A stretch of DNA of 36,645 nucleotides, taken from assembly GCA_023412635.1 (NCBI GenBank), contig JAEYNI010000206.1:1-36645 (forward strand), read 5' to 3'. This document shows positions 16,393-24,681 of the stretch, in pieces (positions within the stretch are counted from its first letter, which is position 1; every line of letters starts with the position of its first letter). The stretch is from Bacillota bacterium (GTDB lineage: Bacteria; Bacillota; Clostridia; Acetivibrionales; DSM-1351). The notes under the pieces were generated by a model, which searched no databases, was not told the DNA's origin, and saw nothing but the letters and a program-made list of their open reading frames with translations. Position numbers and translations under genes: made by a program.

Positions 16393-17148
16393 ATGTTTGA
16401 AAAGCAGGATTGCAATTACACTACATATCGAGGGATCATAAAAAATATAGTTGAGACCGGAAGATATATGGATTATGCTGAGGCATTAAATGCAGATGAA
16501 TTTATTGTTATGAGGCATGATATTGAATTTTCTGTAGATCGAGCCTATAATCTTGCCAAAATCGAGTCGGAATGTAATTTCACATCGTCATATTTGGTGC
16601 AGATTACTAATAATGCATATAATGCTTTATCAAAAAAAAATGTTGATTATTTACGAGAAATGTTAAATATGGGGCATAAGATTGGCCTTCATTATCATAG
16701 AAACGGCATATCTGATATTGCACGAATTAAAGAAGATATAATATTTCAAGCTCAGGTTTTGTCTGAATTTTTAGGAATTGGTATCGATAGGTTTTCATTT
16801 CATAGACCTGAAGCAGAGCATCTAAAAGTCGATATTAGTATTGACGGTATGATAAACTGCTACGGATCATACTTCTTTACATACACAGAGGATGCATCAA
16901 CAGTAGATAAATCAAAAGTGAAGTATATCGCTGATTCTAACCATCAGTGGAAATACGGATTGCCGAATGAGGAGTATTTTTCAGAGTATCCCAAAATTCA
17001 GATTTTAACACATCCTTTATCCTGGACTGAGTATGGAACCAATCACTTAGATTGCTTTAAAGGGATTGCCAATGAAAAGAGTGAAGAGTTTATTAAAACC
17101 ATACAAAATGAGTGGAAAATTTTTTATATGCTAGAGGGGAAACTATGA
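16393..17148 (+). CDS. Polysaccharide deacetylase-like protein (NodB-fold)
   Basis: A 251-residue cytoplasmic protein with no signal peptide. Motifs resemble divergent carbohydrate de-N-acetylases: RHDIEFSVDRA (41-51, with the metal or base Asp43), GLHYHR (98-103), SFHRPE (135-140) and LTHPLSW (205-211). The usual secreted peptidoglycan deacetylase features are absent, so the substrate should be a soluble nucleotide sugar or a lipid-linked sugar inside the cell. The GGAGG ribosome site lies in the last codons of the upstream gene. The next gene, an LpxD-like N-acyltransferase, starts in its stop codon (ATGA). This coupling suggests remove-acetyl, add-acyl remodelling of an amino sugar, as LpxC/LpxD do in lipid A. 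Function is inferred; the deacetylase assignment rests on motifs alone. Confidence 0.65.
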   Translation: MFEKQDCNYTTYRGIIKNIVETGRYMDYAEALNADEFIVMRHDIEFSVDRAYNLAKIESECNFTSSYLVQITNNAYNALSKKNVDYLREMLNMGHKIGLHYHRNGISDIARIKEDIIFQAQVLSEFLGIGIDRFSFHRPEAEHLKVDISIDGMINCYGSYFFTYTEDASTVDKSKVKYIADSNHQWKYGLPNEEYFSEYPKIQILTHPLSWTEYGTNHLDCFKGIANEKSEEFIKTIQNEWKIFYMLEGKL

Positions 17149-18035
17149 AGCTACAAATAGGAGAAATACTAAAGTATCTTGATACACAAGGAATAGATTA
17201 CATTTTCAAAGGTGATAAAAGTAAAGAGGTTATGGGATTTTCATCTTTAAAGAATTATCGGCAGGGTACTTTTACATGGATAAAGAATGAAAAATCATTT
17301 GAATTAATAACAGGGAATATTGACTTAGCCTTTGTTCAAGAAGGGTTGAAAGCTGATATTTCAAATGCTGTTTTTTCAACTAAATCTAAGCTTGCTTTTT
17401 TTAGTACAATTGAACATTTTTTTACTTGTGAACAGGTTAAGCCTCCGATAGGAGTTAATACTTATATATCACCTAATGTTAAATTGGGAAGAAGTGTCAT
17501 TATTGGGGCCAATTGTACAATTGATGGGGATATTGTTATTGGTGAAAATACGATAATTGGTAATAACGTAGTAATAATAAATAAAGTTAATATTGGTAGC
17601 AATTGTGAAATACATTCTGGCTGTGTGATCGGGCATAACGGCTTCGGATGGACTGAAAATGAAAACAATGACAAAATAATGGTAAAGCATTTTGGGGGTG
17701 TAACAATTGGCAATGATGTACTTATCGGACCTAATAGCATAGTTGACAGAGGAACTATTGACGACACACTTATAAAGGATGGTGTTAAAATAGACGCTCT
17801 TTGCTTTGTAGCACATAATGTTATTATTAATGAAAAAGTGATTTTAATCACAGGTTCAAAATTGTATGGCTCGTCAAGTGTAGGAATTAACGGGTATATT
17901 GCTTCCGGAATCGTCAGAAATCAGTGTTCAATAGGTGAAAATTCAATTGTGGGTATGGGAGCAGTTGTTACAAAAAGCGTACCAGACAATACTACGGTAG
18001 TAGGTAATCCAGCAAGAGAATTTGTGAAGGGATAA
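17145..18035 (+). CDS. LpxD-like sugar N-acyltransferase
   Basis: A 296-residue protein with both domains of LpxD (UDP-3-O-acyl-glucosamine N-acyltransferase). An N-terminal uridine-binding-like domain (about 1-100, GFSSLKNYRQGTFTWIKN) precedes a left-handed beta-helix (about 103-285). Key signatures are present: IGHNGFGW (162-169), VTIGNDVLIGPNSIVDRG (186-203), IDDTLIKDGVKID (205-217) and VAHNV with His224, matching the LpxD catalytic His. It is somewhat shorter than the usual 340 residues. I chose ATG 17145, which overlaps the upstream stop by 4 bases and follows GAGGGG. LpxD normally belongs to Gram-negative lipid A synthesis and uses 3-hydroxyacyl-ACP. No lpxA, lpxB or lpxC is present here. 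It probably N-acylates a glycan amino sugar. Confidence 0.85.
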   Translation: MKLQIGEILKYLDTQGIDYIFKGDKSKEVMGFSSLKNYRQGTFTWIKNEKSFELITGNIDLAFVQEGLKADISNAVFSTKSKLAFFSTIEHFFTCEQVKPPIGVNTYISPNVKLGRSVIIGANCTIDGDIVIGENTIIGNNVVIINKVNIGSNCEIHSGCVIGHNGFGWTENENNDKIMVKHFGGVTIGNDVLIGPNSIVDRGTIDDTLIKDGVKIDALCFVAHNVIINEKVILITGSKLYGSSSVGINGYIASGIVRNQCSIGENSIVGMGAVVTKSVPDNTTVVGNPAREFVKG

Positions 18036-18039
18036 ATAT

Positions 18040-19014
18040 ATGGGATATGAAAATGTTAAGTTTGATAAGAGTAGTATTTTTGTAGTTACTGGTGGAGCAG
18101 GGTTTATAGGATCCAATTTATGTGAGACTATTTTAGGAATGGGCTACAAGGTAAGATGTCTGGATAACTTTTCAACAGGTAGAAGTGAGAATATCTCAAC
18201 ATTTCTAACTCATCCAAACTTTAAGCTAATTGAAGGCGATATAAGAAATCTTGAAACCTGTATGGAAACATGTGAAGGTGCGACTTATGTTTTAAACCAA
18301 GCAGCATGGGGGAGTGTACCAAGAAGCATAGAGATGCCTCTATTATATGAAGATATAAATATTAGGGGGACACTTAATATGATGGAGGCTGCAAGGCAAA
18401 AAGGTATTAAAAAATTTGTGTATGCTTCAAGTTCATCTGTATACGGTGATGAGCCAAATCTTCCCAAAATTGAGGGCAGAGAGGGAAATTTACTCTCTCC
18501 GTATGCACTTACTAAAAGAGTTGATGAAGAATATGGAAAATTGTATACAAAGTTATATGGTCTTGAGACCTATGGGTTGAGATACTTTAATGTATTTGGA
18601 AAAAGACAGGATCCCGATGGTGTTTATGCTGCAGTTATTCCAAAATTTATAAAACAACTACTAAATAATGAAAGACCAACAATTAACGGGGATGGACGAC
18701 ATAGCCGTGATTTTACGTATATTGAAAATGTTATTGAGGCGAACTTGAAAGCATGCCAAGCACCGAAAGAAGCAGCTGGTCATGTTTATAACATAGCATA
18801 TGGCGGCAGAGAATACCTTATTGATATTTTTAACGAGTTGTGTAGGGTACTTAACAAGGATATTAAACCTATATTAGGACCTGAAAGGGCTGGCGATATT
18901 AGAGATAGTAATGCTAATATAGACAAAGCTAAAGAAATGCTAGGATATCAGCCTGACTATGATTTCCGCAAGGGATTAGCCTTAGCTATCGATTGGTATA
19001 AGGAGAACTTATAA
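18040..19014 (+). CDS. UDP-GlcNAc 4-epimerase-like SDR enzyme (WbpP/TviC type)
   Basis: A 324-residue extended short-chain dehydrogenase. It has the NAD motif TGGAGFIGSN (17-26), GDIRN (66-70), NQAAWGSVPRSIE (86-98), a Ser in YASSSSVYGD (128-137), and Tyr155-x3-Lys159 in SPYALTK. The AAxGSVPRS string and the length are typical of WbpP/TviC-type C4 epimerases, which interconvert UDP-GlcNAc and UDP-GalNAc. Together with the TviB/WbpO-like dehydrogenase at 15081 this gives the two-step route to UDP-GalNAcA, as in Vi antigen and P. aeruginosa O6 synthesis. It could also supply UDP-GalNAc directly to glycosyltransferases. It follows the LpxD-like gene by 4 bases. Confidence 0.85.
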   Translation: MGYENVKFDKSSIFVVTGGAGFIGSNLCETILGMGYKVRCLDNFSTGRSENISTFLTHPNFKLIEGDIRNLETCMETCEGATYVLNQAAWGSVPRSIEMPLLYEDINIRGTLNMMEAARQKGIKKFVYASSSSVYGDEPNLPKIEGREGNLLSPYALTKRVDEEYGKLYTKLYGLETYGLRYFNVFGKRQDPDGVYAAVIPKFIKQLLNNERPTINGDGRHSRDFTYIENVIEANLKACQAPKEAAGHVYNIAYGGREYLIDIFNELCRVLNKDIKPILGPERAGDIRDSNANIDKAKEMLGYQPDYDFRKGLALAIDWYKENL

Positions 19015-19015
19015 T

Positions 19016-20188
19016 ATGAATAAAGGAACTATTATTTATATTGGAGGGTTTGAGCTTCCCGATAGAAATGCTGCTGCTCAAAGAGTTCTAGCGAATTCAT
19101 CTATTTTTAGGGATTTAGGATATAATGTCGTTTTTGTTGGTACATCCAGAAATGTAAACGAAACAGGAATGCAAAATCCTCAGTTTGTTAATGGGTATAC
19201 TTGCTATAACGTGTTTTATCCGAAATCACTATCTGATCAACTGAAATATTTAACTAGTATCAGTCTGATTAAATCTGTGCTAAAATTATATAATGATGCT
19301 CGAGCAGTTATTTGTTATAACTATCAAGCCGTTGCTTTATGGAAAATTAAGCGATATTGTAAAAAACAAGATGTAAAAGTTATTGGTGATACAACGGAAT
19401 GGTACCAGCCAAAAGGTAGTGTTATTTACAGAACTATAAAAAACCTGGACACAAACTTGAGAATGCGTGTAATACAACCTAAATTGGATGGACTGATCGC
19501 GACCAGTAGATTTTTATTTGATTTTTATAAGGATAAAAACCCCAATCTTCTAGTATTACCTGCACTGGTAGATTTAAATGATAACAAATGGAGTGTTGAG
19601 ATAGAAGAACATAATGATAATTGCGTCAGACTTGTATATGCAGGAACGACGGGAATCGGCAAGGATGAGCTTGCAGAGACCCTTAATATTTTAGCCAAGG
19701 TTAAGAGGAACTGTAACAGAGACTTTATTATTAATATTATAGGATTAACGATGGATCAATATCGTCAAGCTTTTCATGTATCAGATATACCTGAAGAAAT
19801 TAAAGATAATGTTAAATTTATGGGCAGATTATCACATAAACAGGTAATAAGAGAGATTGCAAACTCAGATTTTTATATTTTTATTAGGAATGTATCGCTT
19901 GTAACATCTGCAGGGTTTCCTACTAAATTTTCTGAAAGCATAAGCTGCGGAACACCTGTTATTACTACTAAAACAAGTGATTTACAGAGTTACCTAGTAG
20001 AAGGGAAAAATGGATTTTTTGTTGATATGTGTAACACACAGAAAGTAATAGAACAAATTAAAAATATTATTGAATTGCCGCAAAAAAAAGTAGAAGAGAT
20101 GAAAAAATATTGTAACGATTTTAATAAGATGGATTATAGAAATTTTATCAAAGAAACAATAGAATTTCAAAAAAAAGTTGGAGTATAG
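19016..20188 (+). CDS. Glycosyltransferase, family 4-like
   Basis: A 390-residue GT-B-type protein. The N-terminus is IIYIGGFELPDRNAAAQRVLANS, with an AAQRVL segment common in capsule GT4 enzymes. The C-terminal domain holds RLVYAGTTGIGKDEL (about 209-223), NVKFMGRLSHKQV and FPTKFSESISCGTPVI, where the Glu of FSESISCG takes the place of the first Glu of the usual E-x7-E motif. The start is 1 base after the epimerase stop, with AAGGAGAA in front. It adds one sugar of the repeat unit on the inner face of the membrane; donor and linkage cannot be read from sequence. Confidence 0.82.
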   Translation: MNKGTIIYIGGFELPDRNAAAQRVLANSSIFRDLGYNVVFVGTSRNVNETGMQNPQFVNGYTCYNVFYPKSLSDQLKYLTSISLIKSVLKLYNDARAVICYNYQAVALWKIKRYCKKQDVKVIGDTTEWYQPKGSVIYRTIKNLDTNLRMRVIQPKLDGLIATSRFLFDFYKDKNPNLLVLPALVDLNDNKWSVEIEEHNDNCVRLVYAGTTGIGKDELAETLNILAKVKRNCNRDFIINIIGLTMDQYRQAFHVSDIPEEIKDNVKFMGRLSHKQVIREIANSDFYIFIRNVSLVTSAGFPTKFSESISCGTPVITTKTSDLQSYLVEGKNGFFVDMCNTQKVIEQIKNIIELPQKKVEEMKKYCNDFNKMDYRNFIKETIEFQKKVGV

Positions 20189-20191
20189 TTT

Positions 20192-20734
20192 ATGAGTGTT
20201 TTCGTATTATTAGTCAAAGTTTGTAAAACAATTTATAATAAGTTGTATGCTCAATTAAACCATGAGGGGTATGCAAGGCATATAGGTGTAAATATCGGCA
20301 ATAACCTTCACATTTATGGGAACCCATACTTAATGTTTAGTACAAATCCATGGTGTGTTACGCTTGGCAACAATGTCCATATTGCAAATGAGTGCCTTTT
20401 TGTAACACATGATGGAGGCACCTTGCTTTTTCGGCATTTAGTACCTGATCTAGAAATTACTGCGCCGATTATTGTAGGTGACAATGTGTACTTTGGGGTA
20501 AGATGCATTATTCTACCCGGTGTTAGAATAGGGAGTAATTGCATAATAGCAGCAGGATCTGTTGTAACAAAGGATGTACCTGATAATTCTGTTGTTGGTG
20601 GTGTACCAGCAAAATATATAAAATCTACTGATGAATATTTTGAAAAAGCAAAAAAGAATAGCTTGCATCTGGGTCATCTCGAGTATAAAGAAAAAGATGA
20701 TGCTCTCAAAAAGTATTTTGGATATCATAGGTAG
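20192..20734 (+). CDS. Hexapeptide-repeat O-acetyltransferase (maltose/galactoside acetyltransferase-like)
   Basis: A 180-residue left-handed beta-helix enzyme. The probable catalytic His is His73 in CLFVTHDGG. The C-terminal repeat block reads GDNVYFGVRCIILPGVRIG...IAAGSVVTKDVPDNSVVGGVPAKYI, the standard end of CapG/WcaF/LacA-like acetyltransferases. It lacks the Rossmann domain of the PglD type. It lies 3 bases after the glycosyltransferase. It most likely O-acetylates a sugar of the repeat unit with acetyl-CoA. This is the third beta-helix acyltransferase in the operon. Confidence 0.85.
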   Translation: MSVFVLLVKVCKTIYNKLYAQLNHEGYARHIGVNIGNNLHIYGNPYLMFSTNPWCVTLGNNVHIANECLFVTHDGGTLLFRHLVPDLEITAPIIVGDNVYFGVRCIILPGVRIGSNCIIAAGSVVTKDVPDNSVVGGVPAKYIKSTDEYFEKAKKNSLHLGHLEYKEKDDALKKYFGYHR

Positions 20735-20771
20735 CTGGAATTTGGCAATAAATTGAAGAGGAGTTAAAAAG

Positions 20772-22091
20772 TTGTTTAAAAAACCACTAAAGTATTACTT
20801 AATATATATAGTAATAACAATGCTAATAAGCTTTTTTGGTCCTGCCAAATATGATAATTATGATAAAGTTAGTGTATTTTGGTTTATGTTAGCTTACATG
20901 ATATGTATATCAATAGGATATATTATTGGTCTTAAAATAAAACTTAAAACTGTTAATACGAGTACAATTATACATGATGAAAGAGTGTCTCAAAAAGACA
21001 AAGATATATTACCTTTATTGAAAGTTTCTATATTAATTGCCTTGGCAGGAGTTTCCATAGAGATTATTGAGTTACTGGCAAAAAATCCTGCCGTATTTAG
21101 ACTTTCAAATATTGGAATCAATTATATTGAAGTCAGACAGCAGCTGGAAATATCATCTGGATATACTATAGGTATATTAATTAGGTTCTTCACTGGCTTT
21201 TTTAGAATTATAGTAATGACAGTAGGGCTCTATAATTTTAAGAAGGTGAGTAAGAACTATAAAATAGCAATAATAATATTCTATATTCTCACGATCTTAG
21301 TAAATGGTGTAGCGTATGGCACTCAAAAAGTTTTAGGTGATATGTTAATATACGGTGCTATTGTAGCATTATTAAAAATGAGGTCCATAAGCCGAAAAAA
21401 CAGAATAAAAATCTTTGTCACTATTATATTAGTTGGAATACTATTTATAAGTTATGTTGTAATAAATCAAGTCCAAAGATATGAGCAAATTGGTGTAGAT
21501 GTCTTTAATTACGGTGAAAAAACTGTTAATGGAGTATATTATGATTCAGACAATTTTATTTTTAAGATATTTGGGTATCGGTATGGATTCGGACTTTCAG
21601 CACTATTAACTGGGTATTTATCTGCAGGCTATTATGGATTATCTTTATGTCTTAAACTCCCGTTCAAGTGGACATACGGCATTGGAAGCTCATATATCTT
21701 ATCAAAGTTTCTAAATGAGTACCTTGGATTACCATATTTTTATCTTGATACGTATTTAAATAGGATGGAGCTTCAATATGGAAGAATGGGCGCTAAAGCT
21801 TGGAATACTGTGTTTCCATGGCTTGCATCAGATTTAACATTTTTAGGAGCATTATTGCTATTTATCCCAATTGGAGTGGTTTTTGCTATTGCCTGGAGAG
21901 AAACCATACAATATGAAAATCCAATCTCGATAGTAATGGTTGCCACAATAGTTCTTGGACTTATTTATGTACCATGTAATAATCAATTGTTTATAGGAAT
22001 TGATGGCTTTATTTCTACGTGGGTAATAATTTTTTACTGGATTTTTAATCATAATAAATTTAACTTAAAAAGAGGAAATGGCATATGTTAA
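20772..22091 (+). CDS. Wzy-like polysaccharide polymerase (membrane protein)
   Basis: A 439-residue polytopic membrane protein with about 10-12 hydrophobic helices and a long central loop (roughly 240-300) containing a YGFGLSALLTGYLSAGYYGLS stretch. This is the look of O-antigen or capsule repeat-unit polymerases, which are poorly conserved in sequence. TTG at 20772 is the start, behind GAAGAGGAG. The last 7 bases overlap the flippase gene. Polymerisation of undecaprenyl-PP repeat units on the outer face is the expected role. The family call rests on topology and on its place next to a flippase. Confidence 0.75.
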   Translation: MFKKPLKYYLIYIVITMLISFFGPAKYDNYDKVSVFWFMLAYMICISIGYIIGLKIKLKTVNTSTIIHDERVSQKDKDILPLLKVSILIALAGVSIEIIELLAKNPAVFRLSNIGINYIEVRQQLEISSGYTIGILIRFFTGFFRIIVMTVGLYNFKKVSKNYKIAIIIFYILTILVNGVAYGTQKVLGDMLIYGAIVALLKMRSISRKNRIKIFVTIILVGILFISYVVINQVQRYEQIGVDVFNYGEKTVNGVYYDSDNFIFKIFGYRYGFGLSALLTGYLSAGYYGLSLCLKLPFKWTYGIGSSYILSKFLNEYLGLPYFYLDTYLNRMELQYGRMGAKAWNTVFPWLASDLTFLGALLLFIPIGVVFAIAWRETIQYENPISIVMVATIVLGLIYVPCNNQLFIGIDGFISTWVIIFYWIFNHNKFNLKRGNGIC

Positions 22092-23638
22092 TAAGTAAGC
22101 AACAAACAGTTAAAATTGGAACAGTAGTATTGTTATTAACTGTTACTGGCAAAATATTTTCCTTTTTAAGAGAATTAGTTTTTTCTGCGAAATTTGGTAC
22201 CTCAGTTTATTCAGATGCTTATTTTGCTTCCAATATTATTCCTGGACTTTTATATACGCCTTTAATTGGAAGTATGTTAGTATTTTTTATTCCTTTATAC
22301 AGCAAGTTAAAAACAGAGGGCGACAAAGGAGAGACAGATAGGTTTTCGTCAAATCTTTTAAATATTTATGTATTGTTTTCAGGAGTTGTGGCAATTGTCA
22401 TTTATTTGTTTGCAAGAATTTTGATTAAAGTAGTTGCACCCGGGTTTTCAGGTGATTCACTGGAATATGCGACAACATTATTAAGAATTTCTTGTCTGTC
22501 ATTCCCGGTTACTATGGCTACGTGGGTTTATATCAATATATCAAATGCTAACCAAAAACACTTAATACCACAACTCCTTAGCTTATTTAATAGTATAATT
22601 GCAATTATAGCAATGATTATTTTTTCTGACACTTTTGGAATTTTTATTGTTCCCATATCGGGATTATTTGCATGGTTAATTCAGATGCTATTACAAAGAT
22701 CTGCCATAAAAAAGATATTTAGTTATCGAATCATTTTTGACTTTAAGGATCCACTTGTTAAAGAAGTATTCTTACTAGCAATACCTGTATTTATAGCAAC
22801 GGGTATTGAGCAAATAAACCTTTCAATAAATAATATGATATGTTCAATGTTTAGCCAAGGAAGTATATCAAGTCTAAATTATGCACAAAAAGTTCAGAGC
22901 TTAATAAATGGGACATTTACAAATGCTATAATTGTTGTGATGTATCCAATATTTTCACAGTTGTTTGCTAAACACAAAGAAGCTGAATTATACATAAAAT
23001 TAAAACAATGCTGCAGGATACTATTTCTCGTTTTATTACCAATTTCAATTATTAGTATCTTGGGTAGTAGTGATATTATTAAGATAATTTATTACAGAGG
23101 AGTTTTTACAATTAATGATGTAATGGCAGTGTCAAAGGTTTTTATCTTTTACTCACTAGGTATTTTGTTTTTAGCTCTCAAAGAATTATATACCAGAATT
23201 TATTATATATTTGGAGATTCTAAGACACCTGCCATTATTAACGGGTTATGTATTTTAGTTAATGTAGTACTTAGTTTTATTTTTATCAGATTTATAGGCA
23301 TAGCTGGCTTAGCTCTAGCGACATCCATTTCCCATTTAATTACATATATATTTGAAAAAAAATATATTGAGAAAAAGTTTAAAACTATAAAACCAGAGAG
23401 CAATAAAAAGGTTATAGTTCAGATTTTGTCATCAAATATAGCTTTAGTATTAGTTTGGTTTATTTTGCAATTAATATTGAGTCCTCTTTCCTCAATAATA
23501 AGGTTTATTTTATCGTCAGTAATTGGAACTATAACGTATATTTTTGTTTTATCAATATCAAAAAATGATGAATGTTTAGCCCTTATAAATTTAATTCGAA
23601 AAAGGTTTATAAGAGATCAGAATCAATTAATAAAATAG
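22085..23638 (+). CDS. MurJ/MviN-family lipid-linked oligosaccharide flippase (Wzx role)
   Basis: A 517-residue membrane protein with about 14 hydrophobic helices. The N-terminus (GKIFSFLRELVFSAKFG, then SDAYFASNIIPGLL) carries the MurJ/MviN signature, with an Arg-Glu in helix 1 and an Asp-Ala-Tyr in the loop after it. Later segments such as LNYAQKVQSLINGTF and KELYTRIYYIFGDSKTP also fit the MurJ family rather than the classic Wzx/RfbX group. In this operon, next to a polymerase, it most likely flips the undecaprenyl-PP repeat unit instead of lipid II. It starts inside the end of the polymerase gene (7-base overlap). Confidence 0.83.
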   Translation: MLISKQQTVKIGTVVLLLTVTGKIFSFLRELVFSAKFGTSVYSDAYFASNIIPGLLYTPLIGSMLVFFIPLYSKLKTEGDKGETDRFSSNLLNIYVLFSGVVAIVIYLFARILIKVVAPGFSGDSLEYATTLLRISCLSFPVTMATWVYINISNANQKHLIPQLLSLFNSIIAIIAMIIFSDTFGIFIVPISGLFAWLIQMLLQRSAIKKIFSYRIIFDFKDPLVKEVFLLAIPVFIATGIEQINLSINNMICSMFSQGSISSLNYAQKVQSLINGTFTNAIIVVMYPIFSQLFAKHKEAELYIKLKQCCRILFLVLLPISIISILGSSDIIKIIYYRGVFTINDVMAVSKVFIFYSLGILFLALKELYTRIYYIFGDSKTPAIINGLCILVNVVLSFIFIRFIGIAGLALATSISHLITYIFEKKYIEKKFKTIKPESNKKVIVQILSSNIALVLVWFILQLILSPLSSIIRFILSSVIGTITYIFVLSISKNDECLALINLIRKRFIRDQNQLIK

Positions 23639-23655
23639 GCTAGGGAGAAGAAAAG

Positions 23656-24681
23656 ATGTTTAAAGGAAAAACACTATTAATTACTGGTGGTACGGGAAGT
23701 TTTGGTCATGCTGTTCTTGACCGCTTTTTAAGTACCAATATTGGTGAGGTTCGTATATTTTCGCGTGATGAAAAGAAGCAGGATGATATGCGAAGATTAT
23801 ACAAGAATGATAAAATCAAGTATTATATTGGAGATGTTAGAGATATCAACAGTGTAAGGAACGCAATGCACGGAGTAGATTATCTTTTTCATGCTGCTGC
23901 TTTAAAGCAGGTGCCATCTTGTGAATTCTTTCCTTTGGAAGCTGTAAAGACAAATGTTCTGGGAACAGAAAATGTTTTGACAGCAGCAATTGAATTTGGT
24001 GTAAAGAAATGTATTTGTTTGTCAACAGATAAAGCTGCTTACCCTATTAACGCTATGGGTATATCAAAAGCATTGATGGAGAAAATTACTGTTGCAAAAT
24101 CTCGCACTATTAGTCCTGATAAAACTACTATTTGTATTACAAGATACGGTAATGTTATGGCCTCTAGAGGCTCTGTTATACCGCTATTCGTTCAACAGAT
24201 CAAGTCAGCACAGCCCATGACTGTCACAGATCCTAATATGACACGTTATTTAATGAGTTTAGAAGAGGCTGTTGAATTAGTTATATATGCATTTAAACAT
24301 GCTCAGGCCGGAGATATTGTTGTACAGAAAGCGCCAGCCAGTACAGTTGGTGATTTGGCAGAGGCAGTACGTCAACTATTTGATCCTGATCATGAAATTA
24401 GGATTATTGGTACTCGGCATGGTGAAAAGGTATATGAAACACTATTAACAAAAGAAGAATTCTTTAAAGCCGAAGATATGGGAACGTATTACAGAGTGCC
24501 GGCGGATAATCGAGATCTAAATTACGATAAGTACTTTATAGAAGGCAGTGAACGGTTATCAACAATAGATGAGTATAACTCAAATAACACTTATAGGTTA
24601 GATATACCAGCTATTATAGATAAGCTTGTGTCGCTTAATTACATAAGAGAGGAACTTGAAACGTGGAAAGAAGGAAAATAA
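23656..24681 (+). CDS. CapE/WbjB-like UDP-GlcNAc 4,6-dehydratase/5-epimerase
   Basis: A 341-residue SDR enzyme. NAD motif ITGGTGSFG (9-17), FHAAALKQVP (78-87), LSTDKAAYP (122-130) and Met134-x3-Lys138 (AMGISK), where Met replaces the usual catalytic Tyr exactly as known in CapE. C-terminal GTRHGEKVYETLLTKEE is also family-typical. It converts UDP-GlcNAc to UDP-2-acetamido-2,6-dideoxy-beta-L-arabino-4-hexulose, the first step to L-FucNAc, L-RhaNAc or L-QuiNAc. The stop overlaps the next gene by 19 bases, so translation is coupled to the reductase. Confidence 0.9.
   Translation: MFKGKTLLITGGTGSFGHAVLDRFLSTNIGEVRIFSRDEKKQDDMRRLYKNDKIKYYIGDVRDINSVRNAMHGVDYLFHAAALKQVPSCEFFPLEAVKTNVLGTENVLTAAIEFGVKKCICLSTDKAAYPINAMGISKALMEKITVAKSRTISPDKTTICITRYGNVMASRGSVIPLFVQQIKSAQPMTVTDPNMTRYLMSLEEAVELVIYAFKHAQAGDIVVQKAPASTVGDLAEAVRQLFDPDHEIRIIGTRHGEKVYETLLTKEEFFKAEDMGTYYRVPADNRDLNYDKYFIEGSERLSTIDEYNSNNTYRLDIPAIIDKLVSLNYIREELETWKEGK

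Noticed and set aside
17462..17851. Two overlapping minus-strand open frames of 115-129 residues
   Set aside because: They mirror the regular hexapeptide repeats of the LpxD-like gene and have no plausible start signals.
17145..18035. Whole lipid A pathway or Gram-negative origin of the organism
   Set aside because: Only an LpxD-like gene is present. SLH proteins, WalRK, strong AGGAGG sites and the lack of any other lipid A gene indicate a Gram-positive host.
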